From Bordetella petrii (GTDB lineage: Bacteria > Pseudomonadota > Gammaproteobacteria > Burkholderiales > Burkholderiaceae_B), in contig WMBV01000026.1 in the NCBI GenBank assembly GCA_017745595.1, forward strand, positions 28,529-92,528: DNA of 64,000 nucleotides, written 5' to 3'. Shown piece after piece: positions 15,863-27,839 of this stretch. The notes beneath the pieces are model-generated. The model saw only the letters and a list, made by a program, of their open reading frames with translations, made no database searches and had not been told where the DNA came from. The stretch's first letter is position 1. Every line of letters begins with the position of its first letter. The position numbers were made by a program, and so were the translations under genes.

Positions 15863-17104
15863 ATGGATTTCAACCTGTTGGCCCTAGAGACTTCTTCCTC
15901 GCGTTGCGGGGTGGCCCTGCTGCGCGAGACGCCCGCCGGCCCGGTGCTCCGCGTGCTGGAACACGACGGGGCGCAGGAACATGCCGAGCGGCTGCTGCCC
16001 ATGGCCGGCGAGCTGCTGGCCCAGGCCGGACTGGCGCCCGCCGATCTGCACGCGGTGGCGTTCGGCCAGGGGCCGGGCGGCTTCACCGGCCTGCGGGTCG
16101 CCTGCGGCGTGGCGCAAGGCATGGGGCTGGCCCTGCAGGTGCCCGTCGTGCCGGTGGTGTCGCACCTGGCGGTGGCCGAGCAGGCGCAGGCCCAGCCGGG
16201 CGACCTGGTGCTGGTGGCGCTGGATGCCCGCATGAACGAGGTCTATCTGGCGGTCTACGAACGGACCGCCGATCCGGCCGCGCCGTGGCAGACCCGCCAG
16301 CCGCCGATGCTGATCGCCGCCGGGCAGGCGGTGGCCTGGGCGGCCCATCATCTGCCCGCCTGGTCGGCGGGCCAGCCGGCCGGTGGCGTGCTGCGCGTGG
16401 CGGGCGACGCCTGGCAGGTGTACGCGGCCGATATGGCCGTGCCGGCGGATTGGCGGTGTGCCGATGCGATGCGGCCGCGGGCCGACGCGGTGGCCCGGCT
16501 GGCGCGCCTGGCCTGGCTGCGCGGCGAGGCGGTGGCGCCCGAGCTGGCGGCGCCGCTGTATGTGCGCGACAAGGTGGCGTTCACGACGGCCGAGCGGGAG
16601 CTCGGGCAGGGCGGCAATCCCAAAGCGGAGCCCGCCTGGCCGCCTTCGGCGCCCGCGCTGGCCCCCATGACCGAGGCCGACCTGGACGAGGTCGCGTCGC
16701 TGGAGGCGCGTGTACAGGCGTTTCCCTGGACGCGCGGCAATTTCGCCGATGCTTTGGCGGCCGGCTACGAAGCCCGGGTGCTGCGCCACGATGGCCGGCT
16801 GCTGGGGTTCTGCGTGGCCATGCTGGCGCCCGATGTCGCGCATTTGCTGGTCATCGCCGTCGACCGCGCGCGGCACCGCCAGGGCCTGGGCAGCCAGTTG
16901 ATCGAGTGGTGCGTCGGATGCGCACGGCAGCGCGGCCTGCCGGCCGTGCTGCTCGAGGTGCGGCCCTCCAATCACGCGGCCCTGGCGTTTTATGAGCGCC
17001 AGGGATTCCAGCGTATCGGCGTGCGGCGGGGCTATTATCCGGCGGGCAAGGGCCAGCGCGAGGACGCGCTGGTCATGCAGAAAACCCTGGGAGGCCAGGC
17101 ATGA
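15863..17104 (+). CDS. TsaB-RimI fusion: tRNA t6A37 modification subunit plus ribosomal protein S18 alanine N-acetyltransferase
   Basis: A 413-residue two-domain protein. Residues 1 to about 250 are TsaB (LLALETSSSRCGVAL, FGQGPGGFTGLRVACGVAQGMG), the partner of TsaD in threonylcarbamoyl-adenosine tRNA modification. After a short Pro/Ala linker, residues from about 255 are a GNAT acetyltransferase of the RimI type (acetyl-CoA loop VDRARHRQGLGSQL; LLEVRPSNHAALAFYERQGF; RRGYYP). I chose the ATG at 15863 because TsaB homology begins there; the frame is open to 15794. A TACAAT at 15849 may be a -10 box. The next gene overlaps by 4 bp. Confidence 0.93.
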   Translation: MDFNLLALETSSSRCGVALLRETPAGPVLRVLEHDGAQEHAERLLPMAGELLAQAGLAPADLHAVAFGQGPGGFTGLRVACGVAQGMGLALQVPVVPVVSHLAVAEQAQAQPGDLVLVALDARMNEVYLAVYERTADPAAPWQTRQPPMLIAAGQAVAWAAHHLPAWSAGQPAGGVLRVAGDAWQVYAADMAVPADWRCADAMRPRADAVARLARLAWLRGEAVAPELAAPLYVRDKVAFTTAERELGQGGNPKAEPAWPPSAPALAPMTEADLDEVASLEARVQAFPWTRGNFADALAAGYEARVLRHDGRLLGFCVAMLAPDVAHLLVIAVDRARHRQGLGSQLIEWCVGCARQRGLPAVLLEVRPSNHAALAFYERQGFQRIGVRRGYYPAGKGQREDALVMQKTLGGQA

Positions 17105-18054
17105 CCCCGACGGACACCGCGCCGCCCGCGCCGCGCGTCAACGCGCTGCAGAAGTTCTGGCTGCGCGAGATCGGCATTGAAAAAACCTGGTTGCAGGCGG
17201 CTGCGCCGGCGGCCGGCGCGGCCCCCGCGCCGCAGCCGGCCGTAGCCGCGTCCGCCGCTGCCGCGCCCGCGGCGGCGCAGGCCGAGGCCGCATCCGCATC
17301 CGCCGGCGCGCCGGCGGCGGGCGTTTCTTCGGACGCTTCGGCCGGCGCCTCGCCATCCGGCCCGGGGGGCGCCACCGCGGCGCCGCCCGCCGCGACCCGG
17401 CCCGCCGCCGCACCGCGTCCGGCGCGGCCCGCGCCGGTGGCCGCGCCGGGGGCGGGGACGCCACCGCAGGCCGAGGCCCGGCCCGTGGTTCCGGCCCATG
17501 ATTTCGACGCGCTGCGCGAGCAGGTCATCCAGTGCACGGCCTGCGGTTTGTGCAATGGCCGGCGCCATGCCGTGTTCGGCATGGGCGGCCGGCCCGCGCG
17601 CTGGATGGTGGTGGGCGAGGCCCCCGGCGAACAGGAAGACCGCCAGGGGCTGCCGTTCGTGGGCCGGTCGGGCCAGTTGCTGGATGCGATGCTGGCCGCG
17701 GTGGGACTGAGCCGCGAAAAAGACGTTTTCATTGCCAATGTGATCAAGTGCCGTCCGCCCGGCAATCGCAATCCCAAGCCGGAAGAAATCGCGGCCTGCA
17801 GTCCCTACTTGATGCGGCAGATCGAATTGCTGAAGCCCGAGCGCATTCTGGTGCTGGGCCGGTTCGCCGCGCAGACCTTGCTGGGCACCGATGCCACCAT
17901 AGGCAGCCTGCGCGGCCGCCTGCACACCTTGAACGCGGACGACGGGCGCCAGATTCCGATGGTGGTCAGCTATCACCCGGCTTATCTGCTGCGCAGCCCG
18001 GTTGAAAAGGCGCGGGCCTGGCAGGATTTGCGGTTGGCGATGGGGGCGGATTGA
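17101..18054 (+). CDS. Uracil-DNA glycosylase, family 4 (Fe-S)
   Basis: Base-excision repair enzyme removing uracil from DNA; 317 residues. The C-terminal catalytic domain begins near residue 135 with iron-sulfur cysteines (QCTACGLC), then GEAPGEQEDRQGLPFVGRSG, further Cys residues in IKCRPPGNRNPK and AACSPYL, and the catalytic SYHPAYLLR motif. The first 25 residues look folded (LQKFWLREIGIEKTWL). Roughly residues 37-125 are an extreme Ala/Pro-rich linker of low complexity. The start overlaps the tsaB-rimI stop by 4 bp, a common gene pair. Confidence 0.92.
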   Translation: MTPTDTAPPAPRVNALQKFWLREIGIEKTWLQAAAPAAGAAPAPQPAVAASAAAAPAAAQAEAASASAGAPAAGVSSDASAGASPSGPGGATAAPPAATRPAAAPRPARPAPVAAPGAGTPPQAEARPVVPAHDFDALREQVIQCTACGLCNGRRHAVFGMGGRPARWMVVGEAPGEQEDRQGLPFVGRSGQLLDAMLAAVGLSREKDVFIANVIKCRPPGNRNPKPEEIAACSPYLMRQIELLKPERILVLGRFAAQTLLGTDATIGSLRGRLHTLNADDGRQIPMVVSYHPAYLLRSPVEKARAWQDLRLAMGAD

Positions 18055-18130
18055 TCTTTGGCCTGGCTGGGGGGCTGGTCTTTTTGGGTTGGTTCTTCGG
18101 GCTTGGTTTGGGTTCGGTTGCTTGCTGGCC

Positions 18131-18170
18131 AGCTTGCTAGCTTGCTAGCTTGCTAGCTTGCTAGCTTGCC
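18131..18170. repeat. 8-bp tandem repeat (AGCTTGCT)n
   Basis: Five consecutive copies of AGCTTGCT, the last with a changed final base, in non-coding DNA after the glycosylase gene. The unit carries overlapping palindromes (GCTAGC, AGCT). Copy number in such short arrays often varies between strains. The preceding 75 bp (18055-18130) are G/T-rich with no recognisable gene. Confidence 0.9.
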
Positions 18171-18172
18171 CC

Positions 18173-18303
18173 GTCCCGCGCCGGCCAGGCGGGCGGGGCG
18201 GCGCACGTGCGTCGGGCTCGGGCGCATCCAGGCGCCCTCGGCCTGCTGCGCAGGCTGCCCCGCCGCCCAACGCGCCACCCCGCCCGCCTGGCCGGCGCGG
18301 GAC
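18173..18303. repeat. 32-bp inverted repeat with 67-bp loop, intergenic
   Basis: The left arm at 18173-18204 and the right arm at 18272-18303 are reverse complements with one mismatch in 32 bp. They are very GC-rich (GTCCCGCGCCGGCC... against ...GGCCGGCGCGGGAC). The loop contains smaller nested dyads (GCCTG-CTGCG-CAGGC and GGCGC/GCGCC). No reading frame inside looks like a protein. The pair would form a long stable hairpin and could be a terminator-like structure or a small decayed mobile element. There is no transposase. Confidence 0.85.
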
Positions 18304-18347
18304 TGCGCCTGCTTGCTGCCGGGGGCTTACCAGTCGCGAGGTGAGGC

Positions 18348-18434
18348 AGGTGTCAGGCTCCGGAGGTGCCTGACACCGTGGCGTGCAAGGGGATGTGCCG
18401 CCGGTGTCAGGCACCCTGCGGGAGCCTGACACCT
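18348..18434. repeat. GTGTCAGGC-type inverted-repeat element, copy 3
   Basis: Two hairpin units of the GTGTCAGG/CCTGACAC variant, at 18348-18377 and 18402-18434. The second has the CACCCTGCGGGA centre seen in other copies. It sits between the glycosylase gene and the convergent lplT gene, downstream of the long inverted repeat at 18173. Confidence 0.85.
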
Positions 18435-18503
18435 GAATCTGCCGCCGGACCTGAAGCGAAAGCGTTCTCTTGAGAGGGCAGTGCGCAGTGCTTCCGGGGC
18501 GGG

Positions 18504-19808
18504 CTACTTCAGCGCCTGGCCGTGGCCTTCCTGGCCGATGAGTTCGTGCAGCGCCGGATCGGCCGACAGATTGCGGCGGCTCCAGCGCATGAAAAGCAGC
18601 ATCAGCACAGCCACCAGCAGGCCGAACAGCACGATGATGGTGTTGATGGACATGTCCAGCCACAGCAGTACCGTGTAAATGGCCACCATCAGCAGGATAT
18701 TGAGCTGTTCGTTGAAGTTCTGCACCGCGATCGAATGGCCGGCCGACAGCAGCACGTGGCCGCGATGCTGCAGCAGGGCGTTCATGGGCACCACGAAGAA
18801 GCCGGCCAGCCCGCCCGTGAGCAGCAGCAGGCCATAGACGCTCCAGGTCGATTGCACCAGCGGCATCAGCAGCACCACCAGGCCCATCGCCGCGCCCACC
18901 GGCAGCACCGACAGCGCCTTGCGCAGCGGAATGCGGCCGGCCAGGATCGAGCCGGCCACGGTGCCCAGGGCGGCCACCCCCATCAGTATCGAGGCCTCGT
19001 CGAGCCGGTAGCCCAGGTGGCGGCGGCCCCATTCGATGACGATCAGTTGCAGGACCGCGCCGGCGCCCCAGAACAGGGTAGTGACCGCCAGTGAGATCTG
19101 CCCCAGCTTGTCGCGCCACAGCACCCGCACATAACTGGCGAACGTGATGGTCAGGCGGATGGGGTTTTTCTGCTGGGGCGGATAGCGCACGTGGGTGTGC
19201 GGGATCAGCAGGTTGCACAGCGCGGCCAGCAGGTAGACGAAGGCGATCACCAGGATGGCGGCCTCGGCGGGGGTGTGCACCAGCCGTCCGATCTGGGAAT
19301 GCTCGAGCAGCAGCGTCGAGGCGGTGGGCGAGATCAGCACCCCGCCCAATACCGTGCCCAGAATGATGGAAAACACGGTCAGGCCCTCGATCCAGCTATT
19401 GCCCTTGACCAGCATGTCGGGCGGCAGCATTTCGGTGACGATGCCGTATTTGGCGGGCGAATAGGCCGCCGCGCCCACGCCCACCAGCCCGTAGGCCACG
19501 CAAACCAGGTAGGTTTGATGGGTGGGCGAAATGCCCAGGTTGGCGTACATGAACATCAGCAGGCAGCCGGCCACCTTGAGCGCGTTGGTGGCGAACATGA
19601 CCCGGCCCTTGGGGAATGAGTCGGCCAGGGCGCCCACGAAGGCCGCCAGCACGACATAGGCCAGCGCGAACGACCACTTCATGACCGGCGCCATCCAGTC
19701 GGGCCCGTGCAGTTCCAGTATCAAGGCGATGGCCGCAATGAATAGCGCGTTGTCCGCCAGGGACGAGAAGGCCTGCGCAGCCATGACCAGATAGAACCCG
19801 CGTTTCAA
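18504..19808 (-). CDS. lplT: Lysophospholipid transporter LplT (MFS)
   Basis: Inner-membrane major-facilitator transporter that flips lysophospholipids inward for re-acylation; 434 residues with about 12 hydrophobic helices. It begins MKRGFYLVMAAQAFSSLADNALF, typical of LplT. The family motif region includes GALADSFPKGRVMFATNALK and the AAYSPAKYGIVTEMLP segment. No acyltransferase gene (aas) is adjacent. It is divergent from smc across a 262-bp gap. Confidence 0.9.
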   Translation of the reverse strand: MKRGFYLVMAAQAFSSLADNALFIAAIALILELHGPDWMAPVMKWSFALAYVVLAAFVGALADSFPKGRVMFATNALKVAGCLLMFMYANLGISPTHQTYLVCVAYGLVGVGAAAYSPAKYGIVTEMLPPDMLVKGNSWIEGLTVFSIILGTVLGGVLISPTASTLLLEHSQIGRLVHTPAEAAILVIAFVYLLAALCNLLIPHTHVRYPPQQKNPIRLTITFASYVRVLWRDKLGQISLAVTTLFWGAGAVLQLIVIEWGRRHLGYRLDEASILMGVAALGTVAGSILAGRIPLRKALSVLPVGAAMGLVVLLMPLVQSTWSVYGLLLLTGGLAGFFVVPMNALLQHRGHVLLSAGHSIAVQNFNEQLNILLMVAIYTVLLWLDMSINTIIVLFGLLVAVLMLLFMRWSRRNLSADPALHELIGQEGHGQALK

Positions 19809-20070
19809 AAGTGAATCCCCGGTGGCGGCCGGAGTAGGCCGGCAGCATTGAAAAACGTGTTTCGTATGGAAAAAAGTGTCAGCGAGTATAGCGTCCGGCT
19901 TCCTGGCCGCGGGTTTTTACGTGGCTGGCGGCAGGCGGCCCGTCGGTGGGCCGGCCGGCCGCCTGGGGTATCATACGATCCGCATCTGCGGCCCCGCGGG
20001 GCCGCCTGCAATTCGCGCGGCAGGTCCGTTCAACGCCTTTCGTTCAACCTCACCCGTCCGTCATCGTACT
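19809..20070. other. lplT/smc intergenic region with a GC palindrome
   Basis: A 262-bp divergent gap with no gene. It contains a perfect 18-bp palindrome at 19988-20005 (arms GCGGCCCCG/CGGGGCCGC) within the presumed smc leader, and an AT-richer patch (TATCATACGAT, 19969-19979) that could be a -10 region. No clear -35 box was found. The smc frame is open back to 19876 but that part lacks SMC homology. Confidence 0.4.
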
Positions 20071-23000
20071 GTGCGCCTGACTCAACTAAAACTCGCCGGC
20101 TTCAAATCGTTCGTCGACCCCACCGTCATTCCCGTGCCCAGCCAGCTGGTGGGCGTGGTGGGGCCGAATGGTTGCGGCAAGTCGAATATTATCGACGCCG
20201 TGCGATGGGTGCTGGGCGAGGCCAAGGCCTCGGAACTGCGTGGCGAATCCATGCAGGACGTCATTTTCAACGGCTCGGGCAACCGCAAGCCGGCGGCGCG
20301 CGCTTCGGTCGAAATGGTGTTCGACAACAGCGAGGGCCGTGCCGCGGGCCAATGGAGCGCCTATTCCGAAATCGCGGTGCGGCGCGTCCTGACCCGCGAC
20401 GGCACCAGCAGCTATTACGTCAACAACCAGCAGGTGCGGCGCCGCGACATCCACGACATCTTCCTGGGCACCGGCCTGGGCGCGCGCGGCTACGCCATCA
20501 TCGGTCAGGGCATGATCAACCGCCTGATCGAGGCGCGGCCCGAAGAACTGCGGGTGTTCCTGGAAGAAGCCGCCGGCGTGTCGCGCTATAAAGAACGGCG
20601 CCGCGAGACCGAAAACCGCCTGTCCGACACGCGCGAAAACCTGACGCGCGTCGAAGACATCTTGCGGGAACTGGGGTCGCAGCTCGAAAAACTGGAAGCC
20701 CAGGCCGAAGTCGCCCGCCAGTACCGCGAACTGCAGGCCGACGGCGAGAAAAAGCAGTTCGCGCTGTGGTTCCTGAAAGAAACCGGCGCGCGCGACGAGC
20801 GCCAGCGCAAGAACCAGGACATGGCCCAGGCCCAGAACAACCTGGAAGCCGCCATCGCCAGCCTGCGCTCCGGCGAGGCCGAGCTCGAATCGCGCCGGCA
20901 GGCCCACTACGCGGCCAGCGACGCGGTGCATGCCGCGCAGGGGCAGCTTTACGAGGCCAATGCGCAGGTCAGCCGCCTGGAAGCCGAAATCCGCCACGTG
21001 GTCGATTCCCGCAACCGCCTGCAGGCCCGCCGCGACCAGCTGCAGCAGCAAATCGGCGAATGGGATGCCCAGCAGGCCCATTGCGTCGAACAGATCGCCC
21101 AGGCTGAAGACGACCTGGCCACCGGCGCGGCGCGCACCGAAGAAGCGCGCGCGCAGGCCGACGACGCGCAGGCCGCCCTGCCCGCCGTCGAAGCCCGGGT
21201 GCGCGACGCGGCCAGTACGCGCGATGACATGCGCGGCTCGCTGGCGCGGGTCGAGCAAAACCTGGCCCTGGTGGCGCAAACCCAGCGCGACGCCGACCGC
21301 CAGCTGCAAAACCTGGAACTGCGGCGCGAACGCCTGCAGCAAGAATTGCGCGAGCTCCAGGCGCCCGATCCGGTGCGGCTCGAACAACTGGCGGGCGATC
21401 GCGCGCAGGGCGAAGACCAGCTCGAAGAGGCCCAGCAAGAACTGGCCACCCTGGAAGCCCGGGTGCCCGAAGCCGATGCCGAACGCAGCCGCGCCCAGGC
21501 GTCGGCCCACCAAGACGCCCAAAGCCTGGCGCGCCTCGAGGCGCGGCTGGCCGCCCTGGTCAAGCTGCAAGAAGACGTGCAGAAGCAGGGCGCCCTGGAG
21601 CCCTGGCTGGCCAAGCACGAGCTCGCCGGCCTGGGGCGCCTGTGGCAGAAGCTGCATATCGAACCGGGTTGGGAAAACGCCCTGGAAGCGGTGCTGCGCG
21701 AACGCATGGCCGCCCTGGAGGTCCGCAACCTGGACTGGGCGCGCGCGTTCGCCGAAGATGCGCCGCCGGCCCGCCTGGCGTTTTACCAGGTGCCGGCCGC
21801 CGCGCCGGCGCCGGCCGCGCCGCAGGGGCTGACGCCGCTGGCCAGCCTGCTGCGCATCACCGACCCCGACCTGCGCACCCTGCTGAACGGCTGGCTGGGC
21901 CAGGTGTATACGGCCGCCGACCTGGGCCAGGCCCTGGCCGCGCGCGCCACCTTGCCGGCCGGCGCCGCCTGCGTGGTGCAGGCCGGCCACCTGGTGGACG
22001 CGCACAGCGTGCGCTTTTACGCGCCCGACTCCGAACAGGCCGGCTTGCTGGCGCGCCAGCAAGAAATCGAGAACCTGCAGCGCGAAATCAAGGCCCAGCA
22101 GCTCATCGCCGACCAGGCCCGCGCCGCGGTGGCCCGCGCCGAGGCGGCCTGGCAGCAGGTGTCGCAGGCGGTGGCGCCGGCGCGCCAACGGGTGGCCGAA
22201 GTCACGCGCCGGGTCCACGACATCCAGCTCGAACACTCGCGCCTGCAGCAGCAGGCCGAACAATCCGGCGAGCGCGCGGCGCGGCTGCGCCAGGATCTCG
22301 AAGAAATCGCCGCCCACGAAGAAGACCTGCGCGCCACCCGCGAAGAGGCCGAGGCCCGCTTCGAAGCGCTGGACGCCGAACTGGCGGAACACCAGTCGCG
22401 CTTTGCCGATGCCGAAATCGCCGGCGAAGACCTGGCCGCCCAGGCCGAGGCCGCGCGGGCCCGGCTGCGCGAACTCGAGCGCGCGGCCCAGGAAGCCGAA
22501 TTCGCCGAGCGCGGCGTGCAATCGCGCATTGCCGATCTGCAGCGCAACCGGCAACTGGCCGCCGACCAAAGCCAGCGCGCCGCGGCCGAACTCGAGCAAC
22601 TGCAATCCGACCTGGCCGAACTCGACGCCTCGGCTTCGCAGGCGGGCCTGCAAGACGCCCTCGAGGCCCGCGCCGAGCGCGAAGAAGCGCTGTCGCGCAC
22701 CCGCCAGGAACTCGACAACCTGTCGGCCCTGCTGCGCGGCGCCGACGAAGACCGCATGCAGCAAGAACGGGCGCTCGAGCCGCTGCGCGCGCGCATTACC
22801 GAGCTGCAGCTGCAAGAACAGGCCGCCCGCCTGGCCGAAGAGCAATTCACCGAGCAGCTCAATGCGCGCGAAGTCGACCGCGAGGCCCTGGCCCAGGAAC
22901 TGGCCGCCATGCCCGACGAATGGCGCCGCGCCAATTGGCTGCAGTCCGAGGTGGGCCGCATTTCGCGCCAGATCGATTCGCTGGGGTCGGTGAACCTGGC

Positions 23001-23601
23001 CGCGCTCGACGAACTGAACGCCTCGCGCGAACGCAGGGAATTCCTCGATTCGCAGCAGCAAGACCTGCTGACGGCCATCGATACCCTGGAAGACGCCATT
23101 CGCAAGATCGACCGCGAAACCCGCGAATTGCTGCAGGCCACCTTCGACACCGTCAATGGCCACTTCGGCGAACTGTTCCCCAAGCTGTTCGGGGGCGGCG
23201 AGGCCAAGCTGACCATGACCGGCGACGAAATCCTGGACGCCGGGGTGCAGGTCATGGCCCAGCCGCCGGGCAAGCGCAACAGCACCATCTACCTGCTGTC
23301 GGGGGGCGAAAAGGCCCTGACCGCCACCGCGCTGGTGTTCGCGCTGTTCAAGCTGAACCCCGCGCCGTTCTGCCTGCTCGACGAAGTCGACGCGCCGCTG
23401 GACGACGCCAACACCGAACGCTACGCCAACCTGGTCAGCAGCATGAGCGAACAGACGCAGTTCCTGTTCATCTCGCACAACAAGATCGCCATGCAGATGG
23501 CCAAGCAATTGGTGGGCGTGACGATGCAAGAGCAGGGCGTTTCGCGTATCGTTGCCGTAGACATTGATTCGGCCGTGCAAATGGCCGCCGAAGCCGCATA
23601 A
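20071..23601 (+). CDS. smc: Chromosome partition protein SMC
   Basis: ATPase that condenses and segregates the chromosome. The GTG at 20071 gives VRLTQLKLAGFKSF, the usual SMC N-terminus, and 1176 residues, the family length; the longer upstream frame is rejected. The head domain has Walker A GPNGCGKSN at residues 31-39. Two long Gln/Glu/Arg/Ala-rich coiled coils flank a hinge near residues 510-650. The C-terminal head has the signature YLLSGGEKALTATAL and Walker B FCLLDEVDAPLDDAN. zipA and ligA follow on the same strand. The scpA and scpB partners are not here. Confidence 0.96.
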   Translation: MRLTQLKLAGFKSFVDPTVIPVPSQLVGVVGPNGCGKSNIIDAVRWVLGEAKASELRGESMQDVIFNGSGNRKPAARASVEMVFDNSEGRAAGQWSAYSEIAVRRVLTRDGTSSYYVNNQQVRRRDIHDIFLGTGLGARGYAIIGQGMINRLIEARPEELRVFLEEAAGVSRYKERRRETENRLSDTRENLTRVEDILRELGSQLEKLEAQAEVARQYRELQADGEKKQFALWFLKETGARDERQRKNQDMAQAQNNLEAAIASLRSGEAELESRRQAHYAASDAVHAAQGQLYEANAQVSRLEAEIRHVVDSRNRLQARRDQLQQQIGEWDAQQAHCVEQIAQAEDDLATGAARTEEARAQADDAQAALPAVEARVRDAASTRDDMRGSLARVEQNLALVAQTQRDADRQLQNLELRRERLQQELRELQAPDPVRLEQLAGDRAQGEDQLEEAQQELATLEARVPEADAERSRAQASAHQDAQSLARLEARLAALVKLQEDVQKQGALEPWLAKHELAGLGRLWQKLHIEPGWENALEAVLRERMAALEVRNLDWARAFAEDAPPARLAFYQVPAAAPAPAAPQGLTPLASLLRITDPDLRTLLNGWLGQVYTAADLGQALAARATLPAGAACVVQAGHLVDAHSVRFYAPDSEQAGLLARQQEIENLQREIKAQQLIADQARAAVARAEAAWQQVSQAVAPARQRVAEVTRRVHDIQLEHSRLQQQAEQSGERAARLRQDLEEIAAHEEDLRATREEAEARFEALDAELAEHQSRFADAEIAGEDLAAQAEAARARLRELERAAQEAEFAERGVQSRIADLQRNRQLAADQSQRAAAELEQLQSDLAELDASASQAGLQDALEARAEREEALSRTRQELDNLSALLRGADEDRMQQERALEPLRARITELQLQEQAARLAEEQFTEQLNAREVDREALAQELAAMPDEWRRANWLQSEVGRISRQIDSLGSVNLAALDELNASRERREFLDSQQQDLLTAIDTLEDAIRKIDRETRELLQATFDTVNGHFGELFPKLFGGGEAKLTMTGDEILDAGVQVMAQPPGKRNSTIYLLSGGEKALTATALVFALFKLNPAPFCLLDEVDAPLDDANTERYANLVSSMSEQTQFLFISHNKIAMQMAKQLVGVTMQEQGVSRIVAVDIDSAVQMAAEAA

Positions 23602-23646
23602 ACCGACTAATAGAATGGCGCTGTCTTGCCGGCGCAGGATTGACAC

Positions 23647-26795
<3,149 letters not shown>

Positions 26796-26826
26796 CGGGC
26801 CGCCCGGGCCGCTACAGTGGGTTCAC

Positions 26827-26940
26827 AGGTGTCTGACTCCCGCAGGGTGTCAGACAGCGCAGTGTGCAAAGGGCTTAACTAACCGTCGGTGTCTGACACC
26901 CTGCGGGAGTCAGACACCTGGCATAGGAGTCAGACACCTG
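26827..26940. repeat. GTGTCTGAC-type inverted-repeat element, copy 4
   Basis: Two full hairpin units (26827-26857 and 26887-26919), then a duplicated right half (GGAGTCAGACACCTGGCATA, 26921-26940). They lie between ligA and the convergent par27 gene. An 11-bp word, GGCATATTCCG, is also repeated just downstream at 26940-26965. Confidence 0.85.
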
Positions 26941-26970
26941 GCATATTCCGGCGTGGCATATTCCGGCACA

Positions 26971-27022
26971 TAAAAAACAAAACGCCCCTGGCATCGGACC
27001 ATCGTCCGATGCCAGGGGCGTT
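26971..27022 (-). terminator. Rho-independent terminator of the par27 operon
   Basis: An 18-bp perfect stem (AACGCCCCTGGCATCGGA on the plus strand against its complement at 27005-27022) encloses a 6-base loop. Read on the minus strand it is followed by TTTTGTTTTTTA. It lies about 30 bp beyond the par27 stop and is the strongest terminator in the window. Confidence 0.92.
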
Positions 27023-27053
27023 GCCAGCCGAATCCGCGGCGGGAATCAGGCCA

Positions 27054-27830
27054 TTACTTGATGGTGGCCTTTTCGCGCAGTTCTTTCTGGTAGGTGGTCA
27101 GGGTTTGCTGGCGCAGCATTTCTTCGAGCTGCGGGCGCACCTGGTCCAGCGGCGGGAATTCCACCGGGCGGGTATCTTCGACTTCGATGATGTGCCAGCC
27201 GAATTGGGTCTGTACCGGCTTGTCGGCCAGTTCGCCCTTCTTCAGGCTGCTGACCGTGTCGGCGAACGGCTTGACGTAGTTGGTGGGGGCGGCCCAGCCC
27301 AGATCGCCGCCCTTGGTGGCGCTGCCGGGGTCTTTCGAGTTTTTCTTGGCCAGGTCGGCGAACGTGGCCTTCTTGCTCTTGATCTGGGCCAGCAGGTCGT
27401 TGGCGGTTTTTTCGTCTTCGACCAGGATGTGGCGGACCTTGTATTCCATCTGGCCGGCCTGCTGTTCCTTGGCCTTGTTGTACTCGGCCTGGATTTGCGC
27501 GTCGGTGACGGGGTGCTTCTGCAGGTAGTCGGCCATCAGGGCGCGCACCAGGATGCCCTGGCGGGCCAGTTCGATTTCGGTCTGGACGTCGGCCTGCTTG
27601 GCGATGCCGTCTTTTTCGGCCGCCTGCACGAAGATCTGGCGGTTGATCATTTCTTGCTTGACCTGCTCGCGCAATTGCGGCGAGTCGGTGGCGCCCTGGC
27701 TGACCAGCAGTTTCACGAACTGATCCAGGCTTTGCTGCGAAATGGCCTTGCCGTTGACAGTGGCGACGTTCTGCGCAAAAGCCGGCAGCGCGACCGCGCA
27801 AGCCGCGGCCAGCATCACGATGCGTTTCAT
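27054..27830 (-). CDS. Periplasmic peptidyl-prolyl isomerase/chaperone, Par27-like parvulin
   Basis: Secreted folding factor of 258 residues. The signal peptide is MKRIVMLAAACAVALPAFAQ. A helical SurA/PrsA-like N-terminal region follows, then a parvulin domain from about residue 130 (KVRHILVEDEKTANDLLAQI, FADLAKKNSKDPGSATKGGDLGW, PVQTQFGWHIIEVEDTR). Size and layout match Par27 of Bordetella pertussis, a periplasmic isomerase with chaperone activity toward outer-membrane or secreted proteins. It is last in the msrB-yciB-bolA group and ends at a strong terminator. Confidence 0.92.
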   Translation of the reverse strand: MKRIVMLAAACAVALPAFAQNVATVNGKAISQQSLDQFVKLLVSQGATDSPQLREQVKQEMINRQIFVQAAEKDGIAKQADVQTEIELARQGILVRALMADYLQKHPVTDAQIQAEYNKAKEQQAGQMEYKVRHILVEDEKTANDLLAQIKSKKATFADLAKKNSKDPGSATKGGDLGWAAPTNYVKPFADTVSSLKKGELADKPVQTQFGWHIIEVEDTRPVEFPPLDQVRPQLEEMLRQQTLTTYQKELREKATIK

Positions 27831-27839
27831 GGATTTCCT

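Noticed and set aside
18131..18303. Possible insertion sequence with terminal inverted repeats
   Set aside because: The space between the arms is only 67 bp with no transposase frame and no evident target duplication; kept as an inverted repeat only.
19876..20070. Longer smc start at an upstream codon
   Set aside because: SMC homology starts at the GTG at 20071, and the extension would cover the likely promoter and a GC palindrome.
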